Assembly (NCBI RefSeq): GCF_964228735.1
Contig: NZ_CAXRBQ010000158.1
Span: 1-64,000, forward strand
DNA: 64,000 nucleotides
Source of the DNA: Pontibacterium sp964228735
GTDB taxonomy: Bacteria > Pseudomonadota > Gammaproteobacteria > Pseudomonadales > Balneatricaceae
Reading direction: 5' to 3'
Within the stretch, counting starts at the first letter, position 1; every line of letters begins with the position of its first letter. Below, piece after piece: positions 24,179 through 32,152 of this stretch. Under the pieces are notes generated by a model. The model was not told the origin of the DNA. It saw only the letters and a program-made list of their open reading frames with translations, and ran no database searches. Made by a program: the position numbers and the translations under genes.

Positions 24179-25843
24179 ATGGCACAGTACGTTTATTCCA
24201 TGAATCGCGTTGGCAAAATTGTTCCGCCAAAACGCGAAATCCTTAAAGACATCTCCCTCTCTTTCTTCCCGGGCGCCAAGATCGGTGTACTGGGTCTGAA
24301 CGGCGCGGGTAAATCCACCCTGCTGCGTATCATGGCGGGTGTTGATCAGGAGTACATCGGTGAAGCACGCCCGATGCCAGGCATCAACGTGGGTTACCTG
24401 GAACAGGAACCCAAGCTGGACGAATCCAAAACCGTTCGCGAGGTGGTTGAAGAAGCGGTTGCTGATGTAAAAGAAGCGCTGGCAGGCCTGGATGCAGTGT
24501 ACGCTGCATACGCTGAGCCGGACGCAGACTTCGATGAGCTGGCCAAGAAACAGGCACACTTCGAAAACCTGATTCAGGCAAAAGACGGTCACAACCTGGA
24601 CACTGCGCTGGAGCGCGCTGCGGATGCAATGCGTCTGCCGGCATGGGATGCGAAAATTGAGCACCTCTCTGGTGGTGAGCGCCGCCGTGTTGCCCTGTGC
24701 CGCCTGCTGCTGGACAAACCAGACATGCTGCTGCTGGACGAGCCTACCAACCACCTGGATGCTGAATCCGTAGCCTGGATCGAGCGCTTCCTGCAGGAAT
24801 ACCCGGGCACCGTGGTAGCAATTACCCACGACCGTTACTTCCTGGACAACGCTGCCGGCTGGATTCTGGAACTGGACCGTGGCCGCGGTATCCCGTACGA
24901 AGGCAACTATTCTTCCTGGTTGGAACAGAAAGAGAAACGTCTGGAGATGGAAGCTAAGCAGGAAGCGGCACACCGCAAGTCCGTAGCTTCCGAGTTGGAA
25001 TGGGTTAAGCAGGGCCAGAAAGGCCGTCAATCCAAGTCCAAAGCGCGTCTGAAGCAGTTCGAAGAGATGCAGTCCAAGGAGTTCCAGACCCGCAACGAAA
25101 CCCAGGAGATCTATATTCCACCGGGCCCACGTCTGGGCGAGAAAGTGATCGAAGCGAAAGGTATTTCTAAAGCATTCGGCGACAAGGTCCTGTTCGAAGA
25201 CCTGAGCTTCTCCATCCCGCAGGGTGCGATCGTGGGTATCATCGGTGGTAACGGTGCAGGTAAATCTACACTGTTCAAGATGATCTCCGGTGAAGAAACT
25301 CCGGATACCGGTTCTATCGAACTGGGTTCCACCGTACAGCTGGCGTACGTGAACCAGAGCCGCGAACTGGACGGTAGCAAGACCGTATTCGAAGAGATCT
25401 CTGACGGTCAGGACAACATCGTGGTGGGTAACTACACCACCTCCTCCCGCGCGTACTGCGGTCGCTTCAACTTCAAGGGCGGCGACCAGCAGAAGTTTGT
25501 TAAAGACCTGTCCGGTGGTGAGCGCAACCGTCTGCACATGGCGAAGCTGCTGAAAGAGGGCGGCAACGTCCTGCTGCTTGACGAACCGACCAACGATCTG
25601 GACGTAGAAACCCTGCGTGCACTTGAGGAAGCGCTGCTGGCGTTTCCGGGCTGTGCGGTAGTGATCTCGCACGACCGTTGGTTCCTGGACCGTATCTGTA
25701 CCCACATGCTGGCGTACGAAGGCGACTCCAAAGTTGAGTTCTTCGAAGGTAACTACACCGAGTTCCAGGAAGACTACAAACGTCGTCACGGCAAAGAGCA
25801 CCAGCCTGAGCGTATCAAGTACAAGCGTATGGCGGATCGTTAA
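24179..25843 (+). CDS. ettA: Energy-dependent translational throttle protein EttA (ABC-F)
   Basis: A 554-residue ABC-F protein that binds the ribosomal E site and gates the first elongation step according to the ATP/ADP ratio. Two ATPase domains: Walker A GLNGAGKST and GGNGAGKST, signature LSGGERRRVALCRLLL and LSGGERNRLHMAKLLK, Walker B MLLLDEPTNHLD and VLLLDEPTNDLD. The EttA-type arm and linker lie between them. The ATG at 24179 gives MAQYVYSMNRVGK, matching the E. coli N-terminus; an open frame upstream is not needed. It has its own terminator. Confidence 0.97.
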   Translation: MAQYVYSMNRVGKIVPPKREILKDISLSFFPGAKIGVLGLNGAGKSTLLRIMAGVDQEYIGEARPMPGINVGYLEQEPKLDESKTVREVVEEAVADVKEALAGLDAVYAAYAEPDADFDELAKKQAHFENLIQAKDGHNLDTALERAADAMRLPAWDAKIEHLSGGERRRVALCRLLLDKPDMLLLDEPTNHLDAESVAWIERFLQEYPGTVVAITHDRYFLDNAAGWILELDRGRGIPYEGNYSSWLEQKEKRLEMEAKQEAAHRKSVASELEWVKQGQKGRQSKSKARLKQFEEMQSKEFQTRNETQEIYIPPGPRLGEKVIEAKGISKAFGDKVLFEDLSFSIPQGAIVGIIGGNGAGKSTLFKMISGEETPDTGSIELGSTVQLAYVNQSRELDGSKTVFEEISDGQDNIVVGNYTTSSRAYCGRFNFKGGDQQKFVKDLSGGERNRLHMAKLLKEGGNVLLLDEPTNDLDVETLRALEEALLAFPGCAVVISHDRWFLDRICTHMLAYEGDSKVEFFEGNYTEFQEDYKRRHGKEHQPERIKYKRMADR

Positions 25844-25858
25844 TCGATCTTAACATCG

Positions 25859-25889
25859 CAAAGGGCGCACTTCGATGCGCCCTTTTTTG
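25859..25889 (+). terminator. Terminator of ettA
   Basis: AAGGGCGCA / TGCGCCCTT (25861-25869 with 25876-25884), loop CTTCGA, followed by a run of T. Confidence 0.92.
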
Positions 25890-25980
25890 TGCTCAGATTC
25901 GCGCTCCAAACAATACTCTCTGCAGAACATCATTTTTCTTATCAGTAGCAAGACTGACTGATTCTTTAGAGCAACTTCAT

Positions 25981-26208
25981 TTAGCGACGGAACCGGTACA
26001 ACTCAGGATCATAAACGTCATCCGGTTTATAAAGAGGAATACCTTCCCCCTCATGCCCCTCATACAGCTCTTTGCTATCGAGGTAATGGGTAGCCAATTG
26101 CATATATGGCGTAGTATTTGAGCGCCACTCTTCAGAAAAAACCGTAGCTTCGGAACAGAAAACAGCTAAAGAAAATGCTGACAAAAATAGAGATATTCTG
26201 GCTTTCAT
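25981..26208 (-). CDS. Small exported protein ending in a YDPELY motif
   Basis: A 75-residue precursor with a hydrophobic N-terminus (ISLFLSAFSLAVFCSEA) typical of a signal peptide; the cysteine there does not sit in a good lipobox. The mature part is acidic and Tyr-rich and ends DVYDPELYRFRR. The neighbouring gene at 26389 ends with the similar TYNPELYFGN, and both contain GEGI, so the two may be distant paralogues. Good ribosome site (GAGG). Upstream lies the direct-repeat promoter shared with the genes at 16029 and 26628. Function unknown. Confidence 0.7.
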   Translation of the reverse strand: MKARISLFLSAFSLAVFCSEATVFSEEWRSNTTPYMQLATHYLDSKELYEGHEGEGIPLYKPDDVYDPELYRFRR

Positions 26209-26258
26209 ATCTATGCCTCAAGTGCGTGAGGTTTTGAAGGGTCTGCTCTTATGTATTC

Positions 26259-26292
26259 AGCCTAGGTATTCATTCTGAAACCAACCTGAAAG
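26259..26292 (-). promoter_or_regulatory. Direct-repeat activator box and -10 for the 26208 gene
   Basis: + strand CTGAAACCAACCTGAAAG at 26275-26292; 10 nt further, minus-strand TAGGCT (26259-26264) fits the -10. The repeat units, 11-bp period and 10-nt distance are the same as at 16067-16100 and 26664-26697. The -10 is weak, consistent with dependence on an activator. Confidence 0.65.
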
Positions 26293-26334
26293 CATCGATA
26301 CGCAACAAACAGAGCCGCAGCCTATGGCCAGAAT

Positions 26335-26364
26335 AGTAAAAGCCGCATTGACGAATGCGGCCTT
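26335..26364 (-). terminator. Terminator of the 26389 gene
   Basis: GCCGCATT / AATGCGGC (26342-26349 with 26354-26361), 4-nt loop, with TTTT following on the minus strand. It separates the two small-protein genes into independent units. Confidence 0.85.
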
Positions 26365-26388
26365 TCCAAGGTGGAACCAGTATTCTTA

Positions 26389-26628
26389 CTAGTTGCCAAA
26401 ATAAAGCTCTGGATTGTAAGTACTGCCGTTTAGACGAATCTGCTCATCAAATGCAGCCTGATCCAGCTCAACAATTTCATTGCTAATAAATTGAGTTGCT
26501 GACTGAAACTGGATGCCTTCACCAAAGCTGATTTCCTTATCATTGGTTGGGGTAATTGCGTTCGCAGCAACAGCAGAACCGGAAGCCAGAACCAGACCAA
26601 GTGCGATAGCGGAAGTTAGAGTTTTCAT
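26389..26628 (-). CDS. Small exported protein ending in a YNPELY motif
   Basis: A 79-residue precursor with a classic signal peptide (MKTLTSAIALGLVLASGSAVA, cut after AVA or AVAA). The mature part of about 57 residues is acidic, contains FGEGIQFQSATQF and ends STYNPELYFGN. It shares the N/D-PELY end and a GEGI segment with the gene at 25981. Good ribosome site (GAGGAC, 6 nt before the ATG). Own promoter box and own terminator. I recognise no family; a secreted or periplasmic stress peptide is a guess. Confidence 0.75.
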   Translation of the reverse strand: MKTLTSAIALGLVLASGSAVAANAITPTNDKEISFGEGIQFQSATQFISNEIVELDQAAFDEQIRLNGSTYNPELYFGN

Positions 26629-26663
26629 GATGTTGTCCTCGGGTGTCGTTGAATGTGATTCTC

Positions 26664-26697
26664 ATAATAGGGACGCTCCCTGAAACGAGCCTGAAAC
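26664..26697 (-). promoter_or_regulatory. Direct-repeat activator box and -10 for the 26628 gene
   Basis: + strand CTGAAACGAGCCTGAAAC at 26680-26697; exactly 10 nt further, minus-strand TATTAT (26664-26669) is a good -10. The best of the three sites with this architecture. Confidence 0.7.
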
Positions 26698-26816
26698 ACC
26701 CGAATTCACCATATACCAATTCGATCTAATACACGTTGAGTCTTATATATGGCAATTTTGATCATTGGCAGATTCTCAGTGGCCAGGTTTCCTTCGGGGG
26801 AAAATATGGTGCTAAT

Positions 26817-27224
26817 ATGATGACACCCAAGAACAAGAAGGAGCAGGTTGTGACTGCAAGCGATGTATCAGGCGACCGTCGACGCTTTACCCGTATCCAT
26901 TTCGATGCACAGACGGAGATCTGCCACGCAGGTCAGCAGCAGTCGGTGCAGTTGATGGATATCTCATTCAACGGATTGCTGATCCAGTGCGAGACACCTC
27001 TGGCGATCCAGCAGGGCACTGAGATAGAAGCGCGCATCCATATTGGCGACAACATTCTGCATATCCCTGCCGTACTGACCCACCACCGCAATAACTTCTA
27101 CGGTTTCCATATTGAACGCCTGGATATCGACTGTGCAACCCACCTGCACCGCTTGGTTGAGCTCAATCTGGGCGATGAGACGCTGCTGAAGCGTGAACTT
27201 GAACACCTGATGCCCAACCTATAA
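26817..27224 (+). CDS. PilZ-domain cyclic di-GMP binding protein
   Basis: A 135-residue single-domain PilZ protein. The ligand motifs are present: RRRFTR (21-26) and D48-I-S50-F-N-G53 (DxSxxG). It should bind cyclic di-GMP and relay it to a motility or secretion partner. Two starts are possible: the ATG at 26817 used here, or a GTG at 26850 with a better AGGAG site that would give the usual short lead into the DRRRF motif. It is convergent with radA. A diguanylate cyclase gene at 3018 is in the same window. Confidence 0.85.
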   Translation: MMTPKNKKEQVVTASDVSGDRRRFTRIHFDAQTEICHAGQQQSVQLMDISFNGLLIQCETPLAIQQGTEIEARIHIGDNILHIPAVLTHHRNNFYGFHIERLDIDCATHLHRLVELNLGDETLLKRELEHLMPNL

Positions 27225-27250
27225 CAGCGCAGCCTCTTAACACTTGCCCG

Positions 27251-28630
27251 TCAGATGGCGTCCAGCGCCTCTGACAGGCAGGTCACGCCCACGACCTCCA
27301 TACCATCGATCCGCTCTTTCGGCATATTGGACTTCGGCACAATGGCACGACGGAAACCGTGCTTCGCCGCTTCGCGGATACGCTCCTGACCGTTGGGTAC
27401 CGGCCGGATCTCGCCGGACAGCCCCACTTCACCAAAGGCCATCAGATCCTGTGGCAATGCGCTATCGCGGAAGCTGGAAACAACTGCCAGTAACAGTGCC
27501 AGGTCAGCGCCGGTCTCAAGCACCTTCACGCCACCCACCACGTTTACAAACACGTCCTGATCGCCGGTCATCAATCCGCCGTGACGGTTCAGCACCGCCA
27601 GTAGCATCGCCAGCCGGTTCTGCTCCAGACCTACCGCAACACGCCGTGGGTTGTTCATGTGGGATTCGTCCACCAGTGCCTGGATCTCCACCAGCAGCGG
27701 CCGGGTACCTTCCCACACCACCATCACCACACTGCCGGGGCTCGGGGTTTCAGATTGCTGCAGGAAGATAGAGCTCGGATTACGCACCTCTTTCAGGCCA
27801 TTCTCCAGCATCGCAAAGACACCGAGCTCGTTCACCGCACCAAAGCGGTTCTTGTGGGAACGCAGGGTGCGGAAACGCGAATCAGACGAGCCCTCCAGTT
27901 GCAGGGAACAGTCAATCATATGTTCCAGCACCTTAGGGCCGGCAAGAGAGCCATCCTTGGTTACATGGCCCACCAGGAACAGCACGGTACCGGTCTGCTT
28001 AGCGTACCGGGTCAGATAGGCCGCCCCCTCACGCACCTGAGACACCGAACCCGGAGCCGAACTGACATCCGCTACATGCATCACCTGAATGGAGTCGATC
28101 ACCATTATCTTGGGCTTCACCTGATCGGCAGTGGCACAGATCTGCTCAACGGAGGTTTCCGACAGCATCTTCAGCTGATCGGTTGGCAGGCCCAGCCGGT
28201 TGGCACGCAACGCCACCTGCTGCAGGGATTCCTCACCGGTCACATAGAGCGCGGGCATTTTGGCGGCCAAGTGACACACTGTCTGCAATAGCAGGGTACT
28301 TTTACCGGCACCCGGGTGACCACCAATCAGGATCGCCGAGCCTGGCACAAGGCCACCACCCAGTACACGGTCCAGCTCCACCGATGCGGTAGAGAAACGC
28401 GGCATCTCTTCCAGGTTCACCTCAGAGAGACTGACCACCTTCTTCTGTGCCCCAGCCCCACCGGCATACCCGTCAAAACGAGCATTGCGGGACGCACTGG
28501 CACTGCTGGCACTCGCCAAGCGGACTTCCGTCAAGGTATTCCATGCCTGACAGGCGGTACACTGCCCCTGCCATTTGCTGTAATCCGCGCCGCAATCGTT
28601 ACATACGTATGCCGTTTTTTGTCGGGCCAT
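27251..28630 (-). CDS. radA: DNA repair protein RadA
   Basis: A 459-residue RecA-like helicase that drives branch migration in recombination. In order: a zinc finger C10, C13, C24, C27; Walker A GGHPGAGKST with K110; the RadA motif KNRFG at 260-264; and a C-terminal Lon-protease-like domain (about 290-455) without protease activity in this family. Length matches E. coli RadA (460). Monocistronic, convergent with the PilZ gene. Confidence 0.97.
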   Translation of the reverse strand: MARQKTAYVCNDCGADYSKWQGQCTACQAWNTLTEVRLASASSASASRNARFDGYAGGAGAQKKVVSLSEVNLEEMPRFSTASVELDRVLGGGLVPGSAILIGGHPGAGKSTLLLQTVCHLAAKMPALYVTGEESLQQVALRANRLGLPTDQLKMLSETSVEQICATADQVKPKIMVIDSIQVMHVADVSSAPGSVSQVREGAAYLTRYAKQTGTVLFLVGHVTKDGSLAGPKVLEHMIDCSLQLEGSSDSRFRTLRSHKNRFGAVNELGVFAMLENGLKEVRNPSSIFLQQSETPSPGSVVMVVWEGTRPLLVEIQALVDESHMNNPRRVAVGLEQNRLAMLLAVLNRHGGLMTGDQDVFVNVVGGVKVLETGADLALLLAVVSSFRDSALPQDLMAFGEVGLSGEIRPVPNGQERIREAAKHGFRRAIVPKSNMPKERIDGMEVVGVTCLSEALDAI

Positions 28631-28754
28631 GCCGCTCTCCGCTCAGGTGATTAAGCTGGTCATTCTACAAATCCGGGACTTCGGCTGAAAGTCTTCTTTA
28701 TTTCTGGATTGCAGTCACTACAATCGATAAACCGAATAACTATATAACGACAAT

Positions 28755-28770
28755 CCGATCCCGAGATCGG
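28755..28770. repeat. Perfect inverted repeat in the metY leader
   Basis: CCGATC-CCGA-GATCGG forms a 6-bp hairpin that ends about 5 nt before the metY ribosome site (GAGGAT). It could be an operator or an mRNA hairpin near the start of translation. It is not a MetJ box and no SAM riboswitch was recognised. Confidence 0.4.
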
Positions 28771-28787
28771 AACTGAGGATAGAAGCG

Positions 28788-30062
28788 ATGAAACTGGAAA
28801 CTATTGCCGTACACGGTGGTTACGAACCGGACCCAACCACCAAAGCCGTGGCCGTGCCTGTCTATCAGACCACCTCTTACGCATTTGATGATGCTCAGCA
28901 CGGTGCAGACCTTTTTGACCTGAAGGTTCAGGGCAACATCTACACCCGCATCATGAACCCAACCACGGACGTGCTGGAAAAGCGTGTTGCAGAGATGGAA
29001 GGCGGTGTTGCCGCACTGGCAGTAGCCTCTGGTATGGCAGCCATCACCTACACCATCCAGACCATTGCGGAGGTGGGTGACAACATCGTTTCCACTTCAG
29101 AGCTGTACGGCGGTACCTACAACCTGTTCGCGCACACACTGCCGCGTCAGGGTATCGAAGTGCGTTTCGCCAACAAGGACGACTTCGCCGAGATCGAAAA
29201 CCAGATCAACGAAAAAACTAAAGCGCTGTACTGTGAATCCGTAGGTAACCCATCCGGCGGTATCGCAGACATCGAAAAGCTGGCTGAGATCGCTCACCGC
29301 AACGGTATCCCGTTGGTTGTCGATAACACCGTACCAAGCCCTGCTATGTGGCGTCCGATCGAACACGGTGCCGACATCGTTGTACACGCAGCCACAAAAT
29401 ACATTGGTGGTCACGGCAACTCCATCGGTGGTGTGATCGTGGATTCCGGTAAATTCCCATGGGCTGACAACGCCGAGCGTTTCCCACTGTTGAACACCCC
29501 GGATGTGTCCTACCACGGCGTGGTGTACACCGAAGCCTTTGGTCCTGCTGCCTTTATCGGTCGCTGCCGTGTGGTACCACTGCGTAATATGGGTGCGGCG
29601 CTGTCACCAATGAACGCCTTCCTGCTGATCCAGGGCATCGAAACCCTGTCCCTGCGTATGGAACGCATCAACGAGAACACGCAGAAGATCGCGCAGTTCC
29701 TGGCACAGCACGACGCAGTGAGCTGGGTGAAATATGCAGGTCTGGAGACCCACAAGGATTACGCGCTGGCGCAGAAATACATGAACGGCAATGCATCCGG
29801 CATTCTGAGCTTTGGTCTGAAAGCAGGCCGTGAAGCGACCCGTCAGTTCTACGATGCGCTGCAGATCTTCACCCGTCTGGTGAACATCGGTGACTGTAAG
29901 TCCCTGGCATCGATCCCGGCTGAAACCACCCACCGTCAGCTGAATGACGAAGAGCTGGCTTCTGCCGGTGTATCACCTGAGATGGTGCGCCTGTCGATCG
30001 GCATCGAGCACATCGATGATCTGATGGCCGACCTGGATCAGGCGCTGGCAGCGGTTAAGTAA
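28788..30062 (+). CDS. metY: O-acetylhomoserine sulfhydrylase (aminocarboxypropyltransferase)
   Basis: A 424-residue PLP enzyme of the Cys/Met metabolism family that makes homocysteine from O-acetylhomoserine and sulfide. The PLP lysine is K204 (HAATKYIGGHG), with YTRIMNPT and the SGMAAI segments conserved. The first ten residues (MKLETIAVHGG) and the 424 length fit the MetY/Met17 branch rather than MetB or MetZ. It converges directly on the carbonic anhydrase gene with no spacer. Confidence 0.9.
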   Translation: MKLETIAVHGGYEPDPTTKAVAVPVYQTTSYAFDDAQHGADLFDLKVQGNIYTRIMNPTTDVLEKRVAEMEGGVAALAVASGMAAITYTIQTIAEVGDNIVSTSELYGGTYNLFAHTLPRQGIEVRFANKDDFAEIENQINEKTKALYCESVGNPSGGIADIEKLAEIAHRNGIPLVVDNTVPSPAMWRPIEHGADIVVHAATKYIGGHGNSIGGVIVDSGKFPWADNAERFPLLNTPDVSYHGVVYTEAFGPAAFIGRCRVVPLRNMGAALSPMNAFLLIQGIETLSLRMERINENTQKIAQFLAQHDAVSWVKYAGLETHKDYALAQKYMNGNASGILSFGLKAGREATRQFYDALQIFTRLVNIGDCKSLASIPAETTHRQLNDEELASAGVSPEMVRLSIGIEHIDDLMADLDQALAAVK

Positions 30063-30803
30063 TCAGCGGAACAGCTGGTTCAACTTACCCCATAGGGAAC
30101 GGGCGCTTTTAGCGTCCGTTTCTTCATCTGCATCTTTCTTCATCATATCGCCCAGCAACTCGATCTTGCGCAGCGCGACACGGTACTGCTCTTCCACCTC
30201 AGCGGCACTGCTGACACTGAATTCCAGGTCGTTCACCAAACCGTCGTTCAGGCCGTACACCCAACCGTTGACGCTGAGCTCCTGGCCACTAGCCCAGGCT
30301 TCCTGCACAATCGTGGTTTCACAGACATTCAGGGCCTGCTCAATTACGTTCAGCTCACACAAACGATCCAGGTGCTCCTTCGGTGAATCCGACCATGCGG
30401 ACAGCAGATCCTTATGCTTGTTGTAGACGTTACGGATGTTACGCAGCCAGTTATCGATCATGCCGTGCGGCGTAGGATCGATGGATGCCTGCACACCACC
30501 ACAACCGTAGTGGCCAACAACCATAATGTGCTTCACCTTCAATACCTGCACCGCATACTGAACTACCGACAGGCAGTTCATATCGGTGTGAACCACGACG
30601 TTTGCCACGTTACGGTGTACAAACAGTTCACCCGGCAGCATGCCTACGATTTCATTTGCAGGTACACGGCTGTCGGAACAACCGATCCAGAGGTACTCCG
30701 GAGCCTGCTGCTGCGCCAGCGTTTCAAAAAATTGCGGGTCATTCTGGCTGATCTTCTCAGCCCATTCGCGGTTACTTTCAAGTAAAGACGTGAGAGGTTT
30801 CAT
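30063..30803 (-). CDS. can: Beta-class carbonic anhydrase
   Basis: A 246-residue zinc enzyme interconverting CO2 and bicarbonate. Zinc ligands are C42, H98 and C101, with the D44-R46 dyad (GCSDSRVPANEI, GHYGCGG). It is about 25 residues longer than E. coli Can because of a charged C-terminal tail (KKDADEETDAKSARSLWGKL). Monocistronic. A stem-loop able to end metY transcription lies within its 3' coding end. Confidence 0.95.
   Translation of the reverse strand: MKPLTSLLESNREWAEKISQNDPQFFETLAQQQAPEYLWIGCSDSRVPANEIVGMLPGELFVHRNVANVVVHTDMNCLSVVQYAVQVLKVKHIMVVGHYGCGGVQASIDPTPHGMIDNWLRNIRNVYNKHKDLLSAWSDSPKEHLDRLCELNVIEQALNVCETTIVQEAWASGQELSVNGWVYGLNDGLVNDLEFSVSSAAEVEEQYRVALRKIELLGDMMKKDADEETDAKSARSLWGKLNQLFR
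30097..30125 (+). terminator. Terminator-like hairpin for metY inside the can 3' coding region
   Basis: AACGGGCGCT / AGCGTCCGTT (30098-30107 with 30111-30120, 10 bp with one G-U), TTT loop, followed by TCTTC. It starts about 35 nt after the metY stop and lies in the last codons of the convergent can gene. The T tract is interrupted, so strength is uncertain. Confidence 0.5.
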
Positions 30804-30867
30804 AGGCTTATTACTTTAACTCTATCCAGATTAAGGGGCTTGGTACGCCCAGGCGGTATGCTCCGCC

Positions 30868-30900
30868 TTCAAAAAAGGGACTAAAAAGTCCCTTTAATTT
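30868..30900 (-). terminator. Terminator of hemE
   Basis: AAAGGGACT / AGTCCCTTT (30874-30882 with 30887-30895), followed on the minus strand by six T. A second hairpin AGGCGG / CCGCCT lies beside it at 30851-30868. Confidence 0.9.
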
Positions 30901-30910
30901 CTGTTGTTAT

Positions 30911-31990
30911 TTACGCCTGGTGATACTTGGCGCTCAGCTCGTGAACCGCGTCCACGAACACTTTTGGTGCCGCCGGATCCACGAACTGGTGGATACCGTG
31001 ACCCAGGTTAAATACGTGACCGCTGCCGCTGCCGTAGGAGGCCAGGATTGTCTCAACCTCTTCGCGGATGCGTGCTTCCGGTGCGTACAGTACGCTTGGA
31101 TCCATGTTGCCCTGCAGGGCTACACGGTCACCCACGCGGGCACGTGCATTGCCGATGTCGGTGGTCCAGTCCAGACCCAGTGCATCCGCACCGGCATCAG
31201 CAATGTGCTCCAGCCACTGACCACCGTTCTTGGTGAACAGGATCACCGGTACTTTGCGACCATCGTGTTCACGGATCAGACCGGATACGATCTGTTCCAT
31301 GTACTTGAGGGAGAACTCACGGTACATCGGACCGCTCAGCGCACCACCCCAGGTATCAAAGATCTGCACCGCCTGCGCACCACAACGGATCTGCTCGTTC
31401 AGGTAGTCAGTCACAGACTGTGCCAGCTTGTTCAGCAGCTCGTGCAAGATCTCAGGCGTTGCATACATCATCTGTTTGATGTGACGGAAGTCCTTACTGG
31501 AACCACCTTCAACCATGTAGGTCGCCAGGGTCCAAGGGCTGCCGGAGAAACCGATCAGTGGTACACGACCGTTAAGCTCTCGGCGGATGGTCTTAACCGC
31601 ACCCATCACGTAGTCCAGATCGCTCGCCGCGTTCGGTACCGGCAGATCAGCCACATCCTGCTCGGTACGGATGATCTTCTTGAAACGCGGACCTTCGCCG
31701 GTTTCAAAGTACAGGCCCAGACCCATCGCATCAGGAATGGTCAGAATATCGGAAAACAGAATCGCTGCGTCCAGCTCGTAACGCTCCAGTGGCTGGATGG
31801 TTACTTCGCACGCCAGTTCGTTGTTTTTACACAGGCTCAGGAAGTCACCTGCCTGGGCACGGGTTGCGCGGTACTCAGGTAGATAACGTCCGGCCTGACG
31901 CATCATCCAAACCGGGGTTACGTCTACTGGCTCACCCAGCAGCGCTCGCAGAAAACGATCGTTTTTCAATTCAGCCATTTTTTCAGCCAT
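30911..31990 (-). CDS. hemE: Uroporphyrinogen decarboxylase
   Basis: A 359-residue enzyme removing four carboxylates from uroporphyrinogen III to give coproporphyrinogen III in haem synthesis. PVWMMRQAGRYLPEYRATRAQAG, DAAILFSDILTIPDAMG and GFSGSPWTLATYMVEGG are diagnostic. Two starts are possible: the ATG at 31990 or the ATG at 31978, which gives MAELKNDRFL and aligns with E. coli and Pseudomonas HemE; neither has a strong ribosome site. It follows gltD on the same strand, with the gltD terminator between. Confidence 0.97.
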   Translation of the reverse strand: MAEKMAELKNDRFLRALLGEPVDVTPVWMMRQAGRYLPEYRATRAQAGDFLSLCKNNELACEVTIQPLERYELDAAILFSDILTIPDAMGLGLYFETGEGPRFKKIIRTEQDVADLPVPNAASDLDYVMGAVKTIRRELNGRVPLIGFSGSPWTLATYMVEGGSSKDFRHIKQMMYATPEILHELLNKLAQSVTDYLNEQIRCGAQAVQIFDTWGGALSGPMYREFSLKYMEQIVSGLIREHDGRKVPVILFTKNGGQWLEHIADAGADALGLDWTTDIGNARARVGDRVALQGNMDPSVLYAPEARIREEVETILASYGSGSGHVFNLGHGIHQFVDPAAPKVFVDAVHELSAKYHQA

Positions 31991-32106
31991 ACCAACAGTT
32001 AAGTAATTCGATTGCGCCTATTCTACTCAGTTCGCGCGGGAATTGCGCTGCAACTTGCGCATTGGTTTCTGAAGCAGATCAAGAAACTGATACACAAAAA
32101 CCAAAC

Positions 32107-32139
32107 TACAAAAAGGGCCGCTCTAAGCGGCCCTTTTCA
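32107..32139 (-). terminator. Terminator of gltD
   Basis: GGGCCGCT / AGCGGCCC (32115-32122 with 32126-32133), 3-nt loop, flanked by AAAA/TTTT; five T follow on the minus strand. Confidence 0.93.
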
Positions 32140-32152
32140 GTGTCGTTTCGGA

